Below, piece by piece: positions 9,827 through 17,887 of a DNA stretch of 64,000 nt. Below the pieces are notes generated by a model, which had not been told where the DNA came from, searched no databases, and was given only the letters and a program-made list of their open reading frames with translations. This DNA is from an uncultured Armatimonadota bacterium (lineage in GTDB: Bacteria > Armatimonadota > Fimbriimonadia > Fimbriimonadales > Fimbriimonadaceae). The position numbers and the translations under genes were made by a program. The stretch lies in assembly GCA_903904815.1 (NCBI GenBank), contig CAIVDU010000053.1:1-64000 (forward strand), in the 5' to 3' direction. Numbering within the stretch: position 1 is the stretch's first letter; the number at the start of each line of letters is the position of its first letter.

Positions 9827-10822
9827 ATGTCGGAACTCTTAAACCACGTCAGCCAAGAGGTCGTGGCCGAATTTGATCGCCTCCGTGAAGATTGCGGAAT
9901 CGTGGAACTGAGCGAGTTCTCACTTGTGACCCTCACTGGCGAGGATCGGAAAGGGTGGTTACAGGGCCAAGCCACAAATAATCTGCGAAGCATGGATCAT
10001 GGCGCTTCTAGCTCCTTTTGTCTGTGCGAACCCACTGGGCAGATCGTGAGCGTTTGCGACCTGTGGTCCGTTCATGAACGGTTTCTGATGACATTGCCAA
10101 CGAACACCCTTTCGGGATTCCTAGAGCGTGTCGAACAAATGGTGGTTCTGGAGGACGTCGTTGCGGAGGACGTTTCCGATAAGTACCGTCTGGTAAGCGT
10201 CCAGGGCCCGAAGGCAACCGCAATGCTGACCCAACAGATGACCTTGCCCAGCCTGGATGGCGGCTCGGTCGAGTTTGCCGGGGCAGAGGTTTTCGTTCTC
10301 CGATCCAATCGTACGGGCATGGGGGGCTGGGACGTGTGGATCCCGATCGCGGCAAAGAAGGCGATCAAAAAGCTTTGCGATCTATTCGATCCGATCGGCG
10401 CGGATGCCTACAATATCGCCCGGCTAGAGGCAGGCTCTCCTCGGTCGGGGCACGACTACACGCGAAAGACCCTGCCCCCCGAGCTTGGTCCGGCTTTCGA
10501 CGCGAAGCACGTCAGCTATTCGAAGGGGTGCTATACCGGCCAGGAAGTCCTGATGCGCCTCCACAGCCGTGGCCATGCGAATCGATCGTGGGTTGGACTA
10601 CTGTCAGAAGGCCCGCTTGAAGAGGGAGCGACGATTTCACACCCGGCGCGGGCCGAAGCGGGCGTTGTGACCAGCGCCGCCTTCTCGCCCGATTACGGCC
10701 ACATCGCCGCCGCCATGCTAAGAATCGAAGTCGCCGTCGGTGGGGAATTCGTCAGCGTCAACACATCCCATGGCCCGGTCCGTGCCGAAATTCGCCCCAT
10801 GCCAATTCTACGTTTCGACTAG
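9827..10822 (+). CDS. ygfZ: Folate-binding YgfZ/GcvT-like protein
   Basis: 331 residues with the YgfZ signature K-G-C-Y-T-G-Q-E at residues 233-240, preceded by RLEAGSPRSGHDY. The N-terminal LTGEDRKGWLQGQATNNLR block is the folate-binding GcvT-like region. In E. coli YgfZ supports iron-sulfur enzymes such as MiaB with tetrahydrofolate. The gene stands alone and ends in a terminator shared with the convergent gene. Confidence 0.85.
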   Translation: MSELLNHVSQEVVAEFDRLREDCGIVELSEFSLVTLTGEDRKGWLQGQATNNLRSMDHGASSSFCLCEPTGQIVSVCDLWSVHERFLMTLPTNTLSGFLERVEQMVVLEDVVAEDVSDKYRLVSVQGPKATAMLTQQMTLPSLDGGSVEFAGAEVFVLRSNRTGMGGWDVWIPIAAKKAIKKLCDLFDPIGADAYNIARLEAGSPRSGHDYTRKTLPPELGPAFDAKHVSYSKGCYTGQEVLMRLHSRGHANRSWVGLLSEGPLEEGATISHPARAEAGVVTSAAFSPDYGHIAAAMLRIEVAVGGEFVSVNTSHGPVRAEIRPMPILRFD

Positions 10823-10840
10823 TCCCAAAGGGACTTTTTT
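10821..10840. terminator. Bidirectional-type intrinsic terminator between convergent genes
   Basis: Six-base stem AGTCCC/GGGACT with a three-base loop, followed on the plus strand by a T run. It overlaps the ygfZ stop and abuts the stop of the TMEM14-like gene, so it probably ends ygfZ transcription. Confidence 0.7.
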
Positions 10841-11165
10841 ACTTACCCTGACCGGCAAGGCCGGCGATGGCGGCGACCAGGCCGACAACCGAGGTCAACA
10901 AAATTACGCCGTCCGGATAGAAATCGCCACCCTTCTTGATGAAGTTCATTCCGAATCGGCCGAGAATCGCGAGGGCGACCAGGAGGACGATTCCGTAGCC
11001 GACTCTTGGGTGCTGCTTCGCTAAGAATCCACCGAGAATCACGAGCGCGCCAAAAATTCCCGCGGAGATAAGGGAGGCGACGCTGTGCTTGTTTACAAAT
11101 CCGGCGACGCCAAGCAAAATCGTAACGGCGCCATAAGCGAAAACAAGAAGAACTGTCCAGGGCAT
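10839..11165 (-). CDS. TMEM14-family small membrane protein
   Basis: 108 residues from the ATG at 11165 (a longer frame upstream lacks protein-like sequence). There are three to four hydrophobic segments with glycine-rich turns: TVLLVFAYGAVTILLGVAGF, SLISAGIFGALVILGGFLA, GIVLLVALAILGRFGMNF and a C-terminal TSVVGLVAAIAGLAG. This is the TMEM14 family pattern, known mainly from eukaryotic organelles and from cyanobacteria and other bacteria. The function is unknown in bacteria. Confidence 0.7.
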   Translation of the reverse strand: MPWTVLLVFAYGAVTILLGVAGFVNKHSVASLISAGIFGALVILGGFLAKQHPRVGYGIVLLVALAILGRFGMNFIKKGGDFYPDGVILLTSVVGLVAAIAGLAGQGK

Positions 11166-11618
11166 AGGGAAGATCTTACCCCTCTTAAAGAAAATGGGCC
11201 CCCGGGCGTGCTTGAAACCGGGAGCCGATGCCACTTCCTACTACTGTAGGCAAACGGCCTCTCGTGGAAAATCCCGAGAGCGCCTTATTAGGGTTTAAAT
11301 TGTTCTTAGTGAGATGAACGCGCCGATTGCTCGAAGGTTCACCTTTCCTGAGACCTTTTTAAGGGTACCCGCTGGAACCCTTGATCGTAGTGTAAAAAAC
11401 ACTATAAGTAAAGGCCATTAGGACTTTGGAGCTAGCCAGAACTTTGATTCATTCCATCTCGCTTATTGCGAAACTTCCAGAAACCCTCGTTTCAGACTAG
11501 ACACAGAATTGACGGCCAGACATAGTTTCAAAGTTCGTCCAATGTGAACGAAAATTTCATCTTTAAGAAATGAGGACTCCGTCCGATGCCGCAGGGCTGC
11601 AAAAGCCGTAAAGAAGAG
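11166..11618. other. Intergenic stretch with no recognisable gene
   Basis: About 450 bp, visibly more A+T-rich than its neighbours, between the starts and ends of two minus-strand genes. I found no convincing reading frame, repeat or RNA signature. A short inverted repeat GTGT/ACAC around an A run near 11391-11402 is too small to call a terminator. Confidence 0.5.
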
Positions 11619-13265
11619 CTACTTCATTCCGGGAAGAGGCCTGCCAACATTGCCGGTGGGATACTCGATACCCAGGAGGTGAGCCAGGGTCGACGCGATG
11701 TCCGATGTGTGCACGGTGTCGAAGTACCTCCCGGGTTTGACGCCTTTTGCGTGGACGAGGATCGGCACGTGGGTGTCATAGGCCCACAACGAACCGTGTC
11801 CAGTACCGCCGCCACCGCCAAAGTAGGCGCCCGGGGCCTCGAACACCATCACGTCGCCACCGCGATCCGTTCCGAATCCATTGCTCACAAGAGTCATGAC
11901 GTCGAGGGCGGGAAGCTCCCCTTTCAGGATCTGGGAACGGGTGTAAGCCGCGAAAACTCCGGGAATTGTGCTCGCCGCCTGGGCGGCCGCTGTCTCGAGA
12001 GCAGGAATGGACAGACCCTTCTCCTGAGCCAAACGGCGATTCAGGTAGAGGTTCTGCTCGTACAGACCGTCACCGAGAACCCACTCACCCGGTCCAAAAG
12101 TCTTGGTCAGGCTTTCATCGATCACCTGCTTGAAGTTCGCGGTGACTCTTATCGATCCCGTTCGAAATCGATCGGCCGACTCTTCGACGACGGGAAGGAC
12201 GCCGTGATCGGCAGTGACGACGAGGGCCACGTTATCGATCCCGATGCGTCGGTCCAGGGAGTTGATCAGGCCGCTCAGAAGCCGGTCGGTTCTGACGGTG
12301 ATGTCCATCACTTCCGGGCTGTCCGGTCCGTAGGGGTGGCCAACATAGTCGTTGGTAGCCAGGTTGACGACCAAGACGTCAGGGACATCGTGGGCGCCTA
12401 GCTTCTCGCTATCCAGAGCGCGTTCGATGGTGTCGAACACATACTCCTGCCCAAAGCTGGTGCGAGTGAAGCCGTCGTAATTCTGTTTGCCTGACTTGGT
12501 CGCCGATTCCGTGCTGTGGGAGAAGAGCTTTCCGTTTTCCGCCGGCTTCTCGTTCGGATTGCGTCGGGTTAAGGAGTAGGCTTCGGGAGCGAGGAGGGGC
12601 TCCCAGAGACTTCCGAACTTCTTTTGGGGGACTTTCTCGGAGTTGAGCGCAGCGACCCATTCCGGCAGTTGCTTGCTGGGGGCATAAAACGAGCTTGTGA
12701 CCCAGTTGCCAGTGCCGCTATCGAACCAGATCACCGTGTCGGCTGCATGACCTGCCATCAGAATCGCTGCCCGATCCTTGAACGAGATCCCGACCACTTT
12801 GGACCGGCCCCCCGTCGCAAGCTTCAGTTCATCGCCAATTGTGGTGACGCGGAGATTTCGCGGGCTCATCGGCTTGCTGGTTCCTCCCACTGTTTCAACC
12901 GAGGCATCGTCCACGCAGTACACCCCTTTACCGGTCTCACGATTGAACCAGTCGTTTCCGATGATGCCGTCGTAGGCAGGCTCGGAGCCGGTCATCAGCG
13001 TGGCGTGACCAGGACCAGTCGCGGTTGGGATGTGATTGTGGTGAGCGTCGAGATACCAGGATCCAGTTTCGGTAAGGTACTTGAAACCACCGAGTGTCTT
13101 GCCCGACTTGGTCGGAAGGAAGTAGGGGCTATATCGTTCGACGTAGTCGGCTCTGAACTGATCGATGCTGATCAGCACCACGAGTTTGGGAGGGTGGTTG
13201 CCGATCAATTGGCCGTGGGCGACCGAAATGGAGGCCAAGGCGGCCAGGGCGGTAGTGGGTCTCAC
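11619..13265 (-). CDS. Exported alkaline phosphatase superfamily protein (PafA/NPP-like)
   Basis: 548 residues from a GTG at 13265 with a signal peptide (ALAALASISVAHGQ). Metal and nucleophile blocks of the type I phosphodiesterase/PafA family are visible: LISIDQFRADYV (Asp ligand), PTATGPGHATLMTG (Thr nucleophile region), VTADHGV, and TGHGSLWAYDTHVPILV near the C-terminus. These periplasmic enzymes hydrolyse phosphate monoesters and often serve phosphate supply. The minus-strand ORF is clearly the coding one; long plus-strand frames here are complements. Confidence 0.88.
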   Translation of the reverse strand: MRPTTALAALASISVAHGQLIGNHPPKLVVLISIDQFRADYVERYSPYFLPTKSGKTLGGFKYLTETGSWYLDAHHNHIPTATGPGHATLMTGSEPAYDGIIGNDWFNRETGKGVYCVDDASVETVGGTSKPMSPRNLRVTTIGDELKLATGGRSKVVGISFKDRAAILMAGHAADTVIWFDSGTGNWVTSSFYAPSKQLPEWVAALNSEKVPQKKFGSLWEPLLAPEAYSLTRRNPNEKPAENGKLFSHSTESATKSGKQNYDGFTRTSFGQEYVFDTIERALDSEKLGAHDVPDVLVVNLATNDYVGHPYGPDSPEVMDITVRTDRLLSGLINSLDRRIGIDNVALVVTADHGVLPVVEESADRFRTGSIRVTANFKQVIDESLTKTFGPGEWVLGDGLYEQNLYLNRRLAQEKGLSIPALETAAAQAASTIPGVFAAYTRSQILKGELPALDVMTLVSNGFGTDRGGDVMVFEAPGAYFGGGGGTGHGSLWAYDTHVPILVHAKGVKPGRYFDTVHTSDIASTLAHLLGIEYPTGNVGRPLPGMK

Positions 13266-13291
13266 GGGCGAGGAGAATACCGCCGCGAATG

Positions 13292-13684
13292 TTAAGAAAG
13301 TGTTGGTTTAGCCTCGAATTGTCGGAGGAGTTCGGTGGGCGCTTTGCAACGCCAGGCTTCGATGATCAGTCCCTCCAACTCGTCGAGTTCCACTTTGGCA
13401 AGCCTCACGAGGACTGCGCAGTATCCGTTGTAGTGGGGCTCTGTGAAGTACTTCTCCGGGTCGGAGTCGATGATCATGTCCTTTATCGTGAGGTTGCTGA
13501 CGACCACGGCGATCACCTCGTCATTGATCACTCTTGGTTTCTTCGGATGGACCTTCTCGAGCCACGCCCATAGGAATCCTTTCGCCTTTCCTTTATGAGT
13601 CACCGAGAACCCAAACCGCCCTTCACCCTCGACCGCGCCCGGGAGTCGGGAAGCAATCCGCCGAACGTCATCATGTGTCGCCAT
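13292..13684 (-). CDS. MmcQ/YjbR family DNA-binding-like protein
   Basis: 130 residues with the family pattern: an N-terminal helix (DDVRRIASRLPGAVEG), then KAKGFLWAWLEK, IDSDPEKYFTEPHYNGYCAVLVRL and a C-terminal LIIEAWRCKAPTELLRQF. YjbR adopts a CyaY-like fold with a proposed DNA-binding role. It follows the phosphatase on the same strand by 27 bp. Confidence 0.8.
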   Translation of the reverse strand: MATHDDVRRIASRLPGAVEGEGRFGFSVTHKGKAKGFLWAWLEKVHPKKPRVINDEVIAVVVSNLTIKDMIIDSDPEKYFTEPHYNGYCAVLVRLAKVELDELEGLIIEAWRCKAPTELLRQFEAKPTLS

Positions 13685-13798
13685 AGATTCACCTACCCAC
13701 GAACCATCAACCCCGGTAGCGGGTTGCGGGCCATTTCAATTCGCAAAAGTCCGTTGAAATCAGGCCCCACCTCTCCCAAGCTCCGCCACTAAAGGCCC

Positions 13799-14887
13799 CT
13801 ACAGAGTTCCCCGAACCGCCTGCTCTCGCTCGATCGCTTCGAAAAGTGCCTTGAAGTTTCCTTTCCCGAAGCTCGTCGCTCCCTTGCGGTGAATGATTTC
13901 GTAGAACAGGGTCGGACGGTCGGTGACCGGTTTGGTAAAAATCTGGAGCAGATATCCTTCGTCGTCTCGGTCCACCAGGATGCCGAGTTGCGCCAGCTCG
14001 TCGATGTTCTCCTCAATGGTTCCGACTCGGGCAGGGAGGGCGTCGTAGTAGGCCTGGGGAACCGAGAGGAACTGCATGCCGCGAGCCCGAAGACGGCTTA
14101 CCGTGTACACGATGTCGTCCGTTCGCAGCGCGACGTGCTGGACGCCAGCGCCACCGAAGAACTCGAGGTACTCGTCGATCTGCGACTTCTTCTTGCCTTC
14201 CGCCGGTTCATTGATCGGGAATTTGACCCGACCGTTGCCATTCGCCATCACCTTGGACATCAGAGCCGTGAACTCGGTGGAGATGTCCTTGTCGTCAAAC
14301 GTGATGACGTTCTTGAATCCGAGGACCTGCTCGTACCAGTCGACCCAATAGTTCATCTGACCTAGTTCGACGTTGCCGACGCAGTGGTCGACCTCGACGA
14401 TGCCGATCGAGTCGCCCGGCTCGTTTCGTCGCTCGAAGTGGGGAAGGAAGTGGCCGGAGAACTTATCGCGATTGATGAACGTGTGGAGAGTGTCACCGTA
14501 GATATGGATCGAGGCGATTCGGACTTCACCGTTCTCATCGGACAGGGTGTACGGCTCGTGGGCAGGCACGGCGCCACGCCGCACCGACTCGTGAAACGCC
14601 CAGTCCACGTCATCGACTTCGAATGCGATGTCTTGAACGAAGTCGCCATGTTGGGCGATCTTCTCGGACATCGGATGCCCAGGCCGCAGGGCAGCCGTGA
14701 AGAGCAATTTGACGTCGTTCTGTTCCAGCAGATAATCGACTTCGTGCTTGAGTCCAGTCTCCAGGCCATGGTAGCCGGTGATCGAGAAACCGAAGACGTG
14801 CTGGTAATAGAAGGCCGCCTGGCGGGCGTTGCCCACATAGTGGCGGATGTGATCGACTTTGCGGATGGGGAAGTTGTCCTGCGACAT
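13799..14887 (-). CDS. hppD: 4-hydroxyphenylpyruvate dioxygenase
   Basis: 362 residues, the usual bacterial length. The protein has two vicinal-oxygen-chelate halves; iron ligands visible are His168 (VEVDHCV), His251 (VQHVALRTDDI) and Glu330 (LFYEIIHRKG). The C-terminal helix KGNFKALFEAIEREQ closes the active site. The enzyme converts 4-hydroxyphenylpyruvate to homogentisate in tyrosine catabolism or in tocopherol/plastoquinone-type synthesis. No homogentisate dioxygenase lies next to it. A TATAAT box precedes it on the minus strand. Confidence 0.95.
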   Translation of the reverse strand: MSQDNFPIRKVDHIRHYVGNARQAAFYYQHVFGFSITGYHGLETGLKHEVDYLLEQNDVKLLFTAALRPGHPMSEKIAQHGDFVQDIAFEVDDVDWAFHESVRRGAVPAHEPYTLSDENGEVRIASIHIYGDTLHTFINRDKFSGHFLPHFERRNEPGDSIGIVEVDHCVGNVELGQMNYWVDWYEQVLGFKNVITFDDKDISTEFTALMSKVMANGNGRVKFPINEPAEGKKKSQIDEYLEFFGGAGVQHVALRTDDIVYTVSRLRARGMQFLSVPQAYYDALPARVGTIEENIDELAQLGILVDRDDEGYLLQIFTKPVTDRPTLFYEIIHRKGATSFGKGNFKALFEAIEREQAVRGTL

Positions 14888-14913
14888 TGCGTGTAAACCT
14901 CGTACTGTTACCT

Positions 14914-14919
14914 ATTATA
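14914..14919 (-). promoter_or_regulatory. Candidate -10 box for hppD
   Basis: On the minus strand this reads TATAAT, 26 bp upstream of the hppD ATG. No good -35 is visible at 17 bp spacing, so the call rests on the perfect hexamer and its position. Confidence 0.45.
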
Positions 14920-14990
14920 GGCGCTCGCCCCCGCATCCACACCCCCCGTGTCCCGTCCCGACCGGTTTCCAAATTTCCAAAATCGGGTGG

Positions 14991-14996
14991 TATAAT
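14991..14996 (+). promoter_or_regulatory. -10 box of the tRNA-Thr promoter
   Basis: A perfect TATAAT ends 10 bp before the first base of the tRNA, placing the transcript start a few bases upstream of the mature 5' end. The -35 region is only weakly matched (TTCCAA at 18 bp). Confidence 0.65.
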
Positions 14997-15006
14997 TTGC
15001 CGTCTT

Positions 15007-15081
15007 GCCGATGTAGCTCAGTGGTAGAGCAGCTGTTTCGTAAACAGCAGGTCGCGGGTTCGATTCCCTTCATCGGCTCCA
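15007..15081 (+). tRNA. tRNA-Thr (anticodon CGT), phage attachment gene
   Basis: Cloverleaf folded by eye: acceptor GCCGATG/CATCGGC, D arm GCTC-AGTGGTA-GAGC, anticodon arm GCTGT-TTCGTAA-ACAGC, T loop TTCGATT, discriminator T and encoded CCA. The anticodon CGT reads threonine ACG. The T stem is imperfect (GCGGG against CCCTT), the same in the copy at attR, so the flaw predates integration. The prophage enters after base 24 and restores the whole 3' part, leaving the gene intact. Confidence 0.92.
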
Positions 15082-15082
15082 G
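15031..15082 (+). repeat. attL core (52-bp direct repeat of tRNA 3' part)
   Basis: Identical over 52 bases to 60568-60619; it runs from the anticodon stem (AGCTGTTTCG...) to the base after CCA. Bases immediately outside differ on both sides, which defines the crossover segment. Confidence 0.95.
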
Positions 15083-15107
15083 TTTCCCGACCTTTTTAGG
15101 TTCAAGC

Positions 15108-15132
15108 GGCTCCCTCTCGGGGCCTTTTCTTT
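15108..15132 (+). terminator. Phage-borne terminator behind tRNA-Thr
   Basis: Stem GGCTCC/GGGGCC with a five-base loop followed by TTTTCTTT, 27 bp after the tRNA CCA. It replaces the native terminator, which integration moved to 60631-60657. Confidence 0.7.
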
Positions 15133-15148
15133 GCCTCATGAAATGAGC

Positions 15149-15192
15149 CGGTACAAAAACGGCACAAAACTGGTGTCCACTCCTGTCCATCA
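15149..15192 (+). repeat. Left copy of the 44-bp arm-type repeat
   Basis: Starts CGGTACAAAAACGGCACAAA and ends with TGTCCACT...GTCCATCA. Its partner at 60478-60521 is identical over the first 21 bases and differs at a handful of later positions. The same orientation on both sides of the core fits integrase arm or Xis sites in attP. Confidence 0.75.
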
Positions 15193-15213
15193 ATCGGGCG
15201 AATTTAGGGAATA

Positions 15214-15552
15214 TCAGCTACGAAAGTGGGTCTCCGGACGACCGCCGAGTTCCGCCTCGAGCATCTTCGCGAACACGCTTCCGTCGATCGCGTCCCAGCG
15301 CCGCACGCCTACATCGATGATGACGTACGAGCCGGGATATTCCATAGTCACGCCGCCCGGTAGGTCGAGCTCTCCGACGTCCATCAGCCGCCAATAGAGC
15401 TCAGGCGTCAGAGTGATGCGCGGAAGGTTGGTGCCCTCGGCCGAGACGCATTGAATCTCGATCGCGCCATTGTGGAGTCGCAAGAATAGCCAGTTCGTCC
15501 CGTTGAGCTGCGTCCGTTGCACCGCACAAGGATAAACAAAAAGAGCCCCCAA
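15214..15552 (-). CDS. Hypothetical phage protein next to attL
   Basis: Up to 112 residues; the longest frame begins at a TTG inside a terminator hairpin, so the real start is probably a later GTG near 15522. The sequence looks protein-like (NWLFLRLHNGAIEIQCVSAEG, LTPELYWRLMDVGELDLPG) and does not match a family I know. It lies after the terminator of the tail operon and so may have its own promoter, as accessory phage genes often do. Confidence 0.45.
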   Translation of the reverse strand: MGALFVYPCAVQRTQLNGTNWLFLRLHNGAIEIQCVSAEGTNLPRITLTPELYWRLMDVGELDLPGGVTMEYPGSYVIIDVGVRRWDAIDGSVFAKMLEAELGGRPETHFRS

Positions 15553-15579
15553 CTCATCGGAATATCCGAAGAGTTGGGG
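15535..15579 (-). terminator. Intrinsic terminator of the leftward late operon
   Basis: On the minus strand a nine-base stem (CCCCAACTC against GAGTTGGGG, 15547-15555/15571-15579) with an inner TCGG/CCGA pair is followed by CTCTTTTTGTTT. It lies 26 bp after the last tail-cluster gene. Confidence 0.8.
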
Positions 15580-15604
15580 AAGAGTCGATCAGCTCTCTAA
15601 TGAC

Positions 15605-17887
15605 CTAGCCCGCGCCAGCCCAGAACGGGCTAACGTTGGAGCTTGAGATCACGAGAGTAGATGGCATAGATGTCTGTCCGGTTGTGCTATGTGTGGCGTA
15701 GGTGAGAGTCCCTGCTGACTGGCCGTAATTGTAAGCCGCCGCGCCTGCGCCGGACTTAAAAGGAGAAATGCACGTACTGCCATTGCAAACCCAGCCAATC
15801 CAATACGTTTGACCCTGGACCACGTTAACCGTAGCGTTCAACGCCGCTTGCTTTGCCCCAGACGACGCCCATGCCGACGTTTGATCTACGGAAGACTGCA
15901 ACAAATTCAGATTTTTGTCGTAAATCCCCATCAGGTTTTGCCCTGATGTGAGACCAGAACCACCAGCGTTGAGCACAAGGTCCAAATGCGAGATTGAGCC
16001 CGTATAGTTCGAGACCATCCGCCGCAAATAGACGGTCCCTAAGGTGAGTGCTCCCGAACCGTTGATCGAATCGAGTGGGAATGACCACCATTGGAGACCG
16101 TGGCCGTTTGCGGGCCAGTCACCAAGGACCACGTTTGGCGCGGTAAGTGACTCAGCAGCGATATAGCCCGGCCAGAACGCGCCAGTTGCCGCGTGGTTGT
16201 TTGTAAAGCCGCCGCCGCCGCTCGTGTGGAATGTATAGCTGTCCGATGATGTCGGAGTGCCAGTCCACAGAGGCGAAGCAGATGTGGCAGTCCCTAATGA
16301 TGACGCAGAGACGAATACTTGGGAACGAATGTCGTTGTAACCCGCCGAGTTGTCGAAGTTGACTGCGAGACAGCCTGAAGGGTTGCCACTGCTGTAGAGT
16401 TGCATAGGCCCCTCCCAGTCGACATGTCCAGCCGCGAGGCCCCAGGCAGTAGATCCAATTCTAAGAGCGGTGAAGTTACTGTTGTTTCCGAAGTTGTCGT
16501 CTAACCCGGCTTTCCACTCGAAAAGGGCACCGGTGCGGTACCACACGCCGCCAGTGCCGTTGTCAGCAGTGTCGTTCGTCCCATGAAATTCGCAGTCGGC
16601 GATGAGATTCCAACTATCCGCGTGACCCCAATAGTGATCTCCACTAGAGATCGTCGCTGCGCCAGTGTTTTGGCTACTCGCGCCGACGTAGACGTTCGGG
16701 ACATTGCTCCACGTGAGCTGGTTGCAAGGCCCAACAATGTTGTGAGACCACTGGGAGTCGTGTGGTCCAAGCCAACAGATCCCGCACCAACCAGCGCTAT
16801 AGATATGATTTAGGGTGATCAGCGACTCTTGGCCGCCTGTGGTGTTTGTCGTTGCCGATCTGCCCCACTCGGAGTAGATTCCGTCCATGGCTGCGTTGAC
16901 AATCACGCAGTTGATGATCTTGTACTGGTAGCCGTAGATGGAGATGCAGTCGCCGGAGTGCGGATAGGTCGCCGTGAGTGATCCACCGGTGAGGGAGGAC
17001 GTCGTGACTCCGATCGGTGGGAACCAAGTAGTCGCCAGGGACCCGGAATAGGTAGCAACGATGGGCGTCGTGTTGAGCGGGCCGCCAGTTAGGGTGATGT
17101 TTCCGGAACCGATTGGGGCAAGTGCTCGGAGGTCGGTCTGAAGCGTCGAGGCCGATACCGTGTACGCTTCGCTTCCGGTCACGATCCCCGTCGAGATCAG
17201 ATCGAGAGTGAACGTGCCACCCGTAGCTGCCGACGTGAGCGTCTGAGCTATCGCTCCGGGAGTCGACTGGTTCGCTCGGTTTCCATCGATTGTGAGATTC
17301 CGAATCTCAAATCGATTTGCACCGCCCGACGAGTTGGTCCCAGTCAGGGCGTCGAACTGATAGGTTTTGAAGGCTTGGCAGTTGGCACCATTCGCGACCT
17401 TGATCGTGGATGATCCACCCGTAACGCCCGCATAAACGACGTTGGAGTAGATCGTGATCGGTTGCGTAGTAAGGAACGTCCCGGCCGGTGCGAACCACAT
17501 TCCAGAGCCGGCCGCATTCAGCGCCGTATCCGCAGCAGCCATCGCTACGGTGTCGTCGGTCGAGCCGTCACCCTTCGCCCCAAAGTCTCGAACGTTGAAC
17601 TCGCCACGCTGAGCCCGAGCGTAGGCGAACACCGACATCGTGTCTGCCGCGCCGGTTAGCAGGGGCAACGCCGCGAGAAGCATCCATGGCCTGAACGGCA
17701 CGCCCTGACGTTTCTCTCGCAAGATGAACGGGCCAAACACGATCAGACCCACGAAAAGACCGACTGCAAAGCCGACCTCGCGGACCCTGAGCCCATCGAG
17801 GTGTCTTCCGTGCATCCCCAAGAGCACACAGAATGCCGTAATCAGGCATAAAGCCGCGAGCTTAGCCAAAGGTAAAAGCTTAACCAC
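15605..17887 (-). CDS. Pectate-lyase-3-type beta-helix protein with N-terminal membrane segments
   Basis: 760 residues from a GTG at 17887 that overlaps the upstream stop by 8 bp. Residues 1-90 hold three hydrophobic segments (LAALCLITAFCVLLG, VGFAVGLFVGLIVFGPFIL, WMLLAALPLLTG). Then comes the classic start of a right-handed beta-helix, FNVRDFGAKGDGSTDDTVA, with long parallel-helix sequence. An inserted domain lies around 210-290, and the C-terminal part (about 590-760) looks like a ligand-binding beta-sandwich. The location is that of a tailspike, but membrane segments are not expected in a virion spike, so a lysogen surface protein is an alternative. Confidence 0.7.
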   Translation of the reverse strand: MVKLLPLAKLAALCLITAFCVLLGMHGRHLDGLRVREVGFAVGLFVGLIVFGPFILREKRQGVPFRPWMLLAALPLLTGAADTMSVFAYARAQRGEFNVRDFGAKGDGSTDDTVAMAAADTALNAAGSGMWFAPAGTFLTTQPITIYSNVVYAGVTGGSSTIKVANGANCQAFKTYQFDALTGTNSSGGANRFEIRNLTIDGNRANQSTPGAIAQTLTSAATGGTFTLDLISTGIVTGSEAYTVSASTLQTDLRALAPIGSGNITLTGGPLNTTPIVATYSGSLATTWFPPIGVTTSSLTGGSLTATYPHSGDCISIYGYQYKIINCVIVNAAMDGIYSEWGRSATTNTTGGQESLITLNHIYSAGWCGICWLGPHDSQWSHNIVGPCNQLTWSNVPNVYVGASSQNTGAATISSGDHYWGHADSWNLIADCEFHGTNDTADNGTGGVWYRTGALFEWKAGLDDNFGNNSNFTALRIGSTAWGLAAGHVDWEGPMQLYSSGNPSGCLAVNFDNSAGYNDIRSQVFVSASSLGTATSASPLWTGTPTSSDSYTFHTSGGGGFTNNHAATGAFWPGYIAAESLTAPNVVLGDWPANGHGLQWWSFPLDSINGSGALTLGTVYLRRMVSNYTGSISHLDLVLNAGGSGLTSGQNLMGIYDKNLNLLQSSVDQTSAWASSGAKQAALNATVNVVQGQTYWIGWVCNGSTCISPFKSGAGAAAYNYGQSAGTLTYATHSTTGQTSMPSTLVISSSNVSPFWAGAG

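Noticed and set aside
11586-12401. 271-residue plus-strand gene
   Set aside because: It is the complement of the PafA-like phosphatase, whose motifs fix the coding strand. The same holds for plus-strand frames at 33860-34654 and 36570-37352 opposite portal and terminase.
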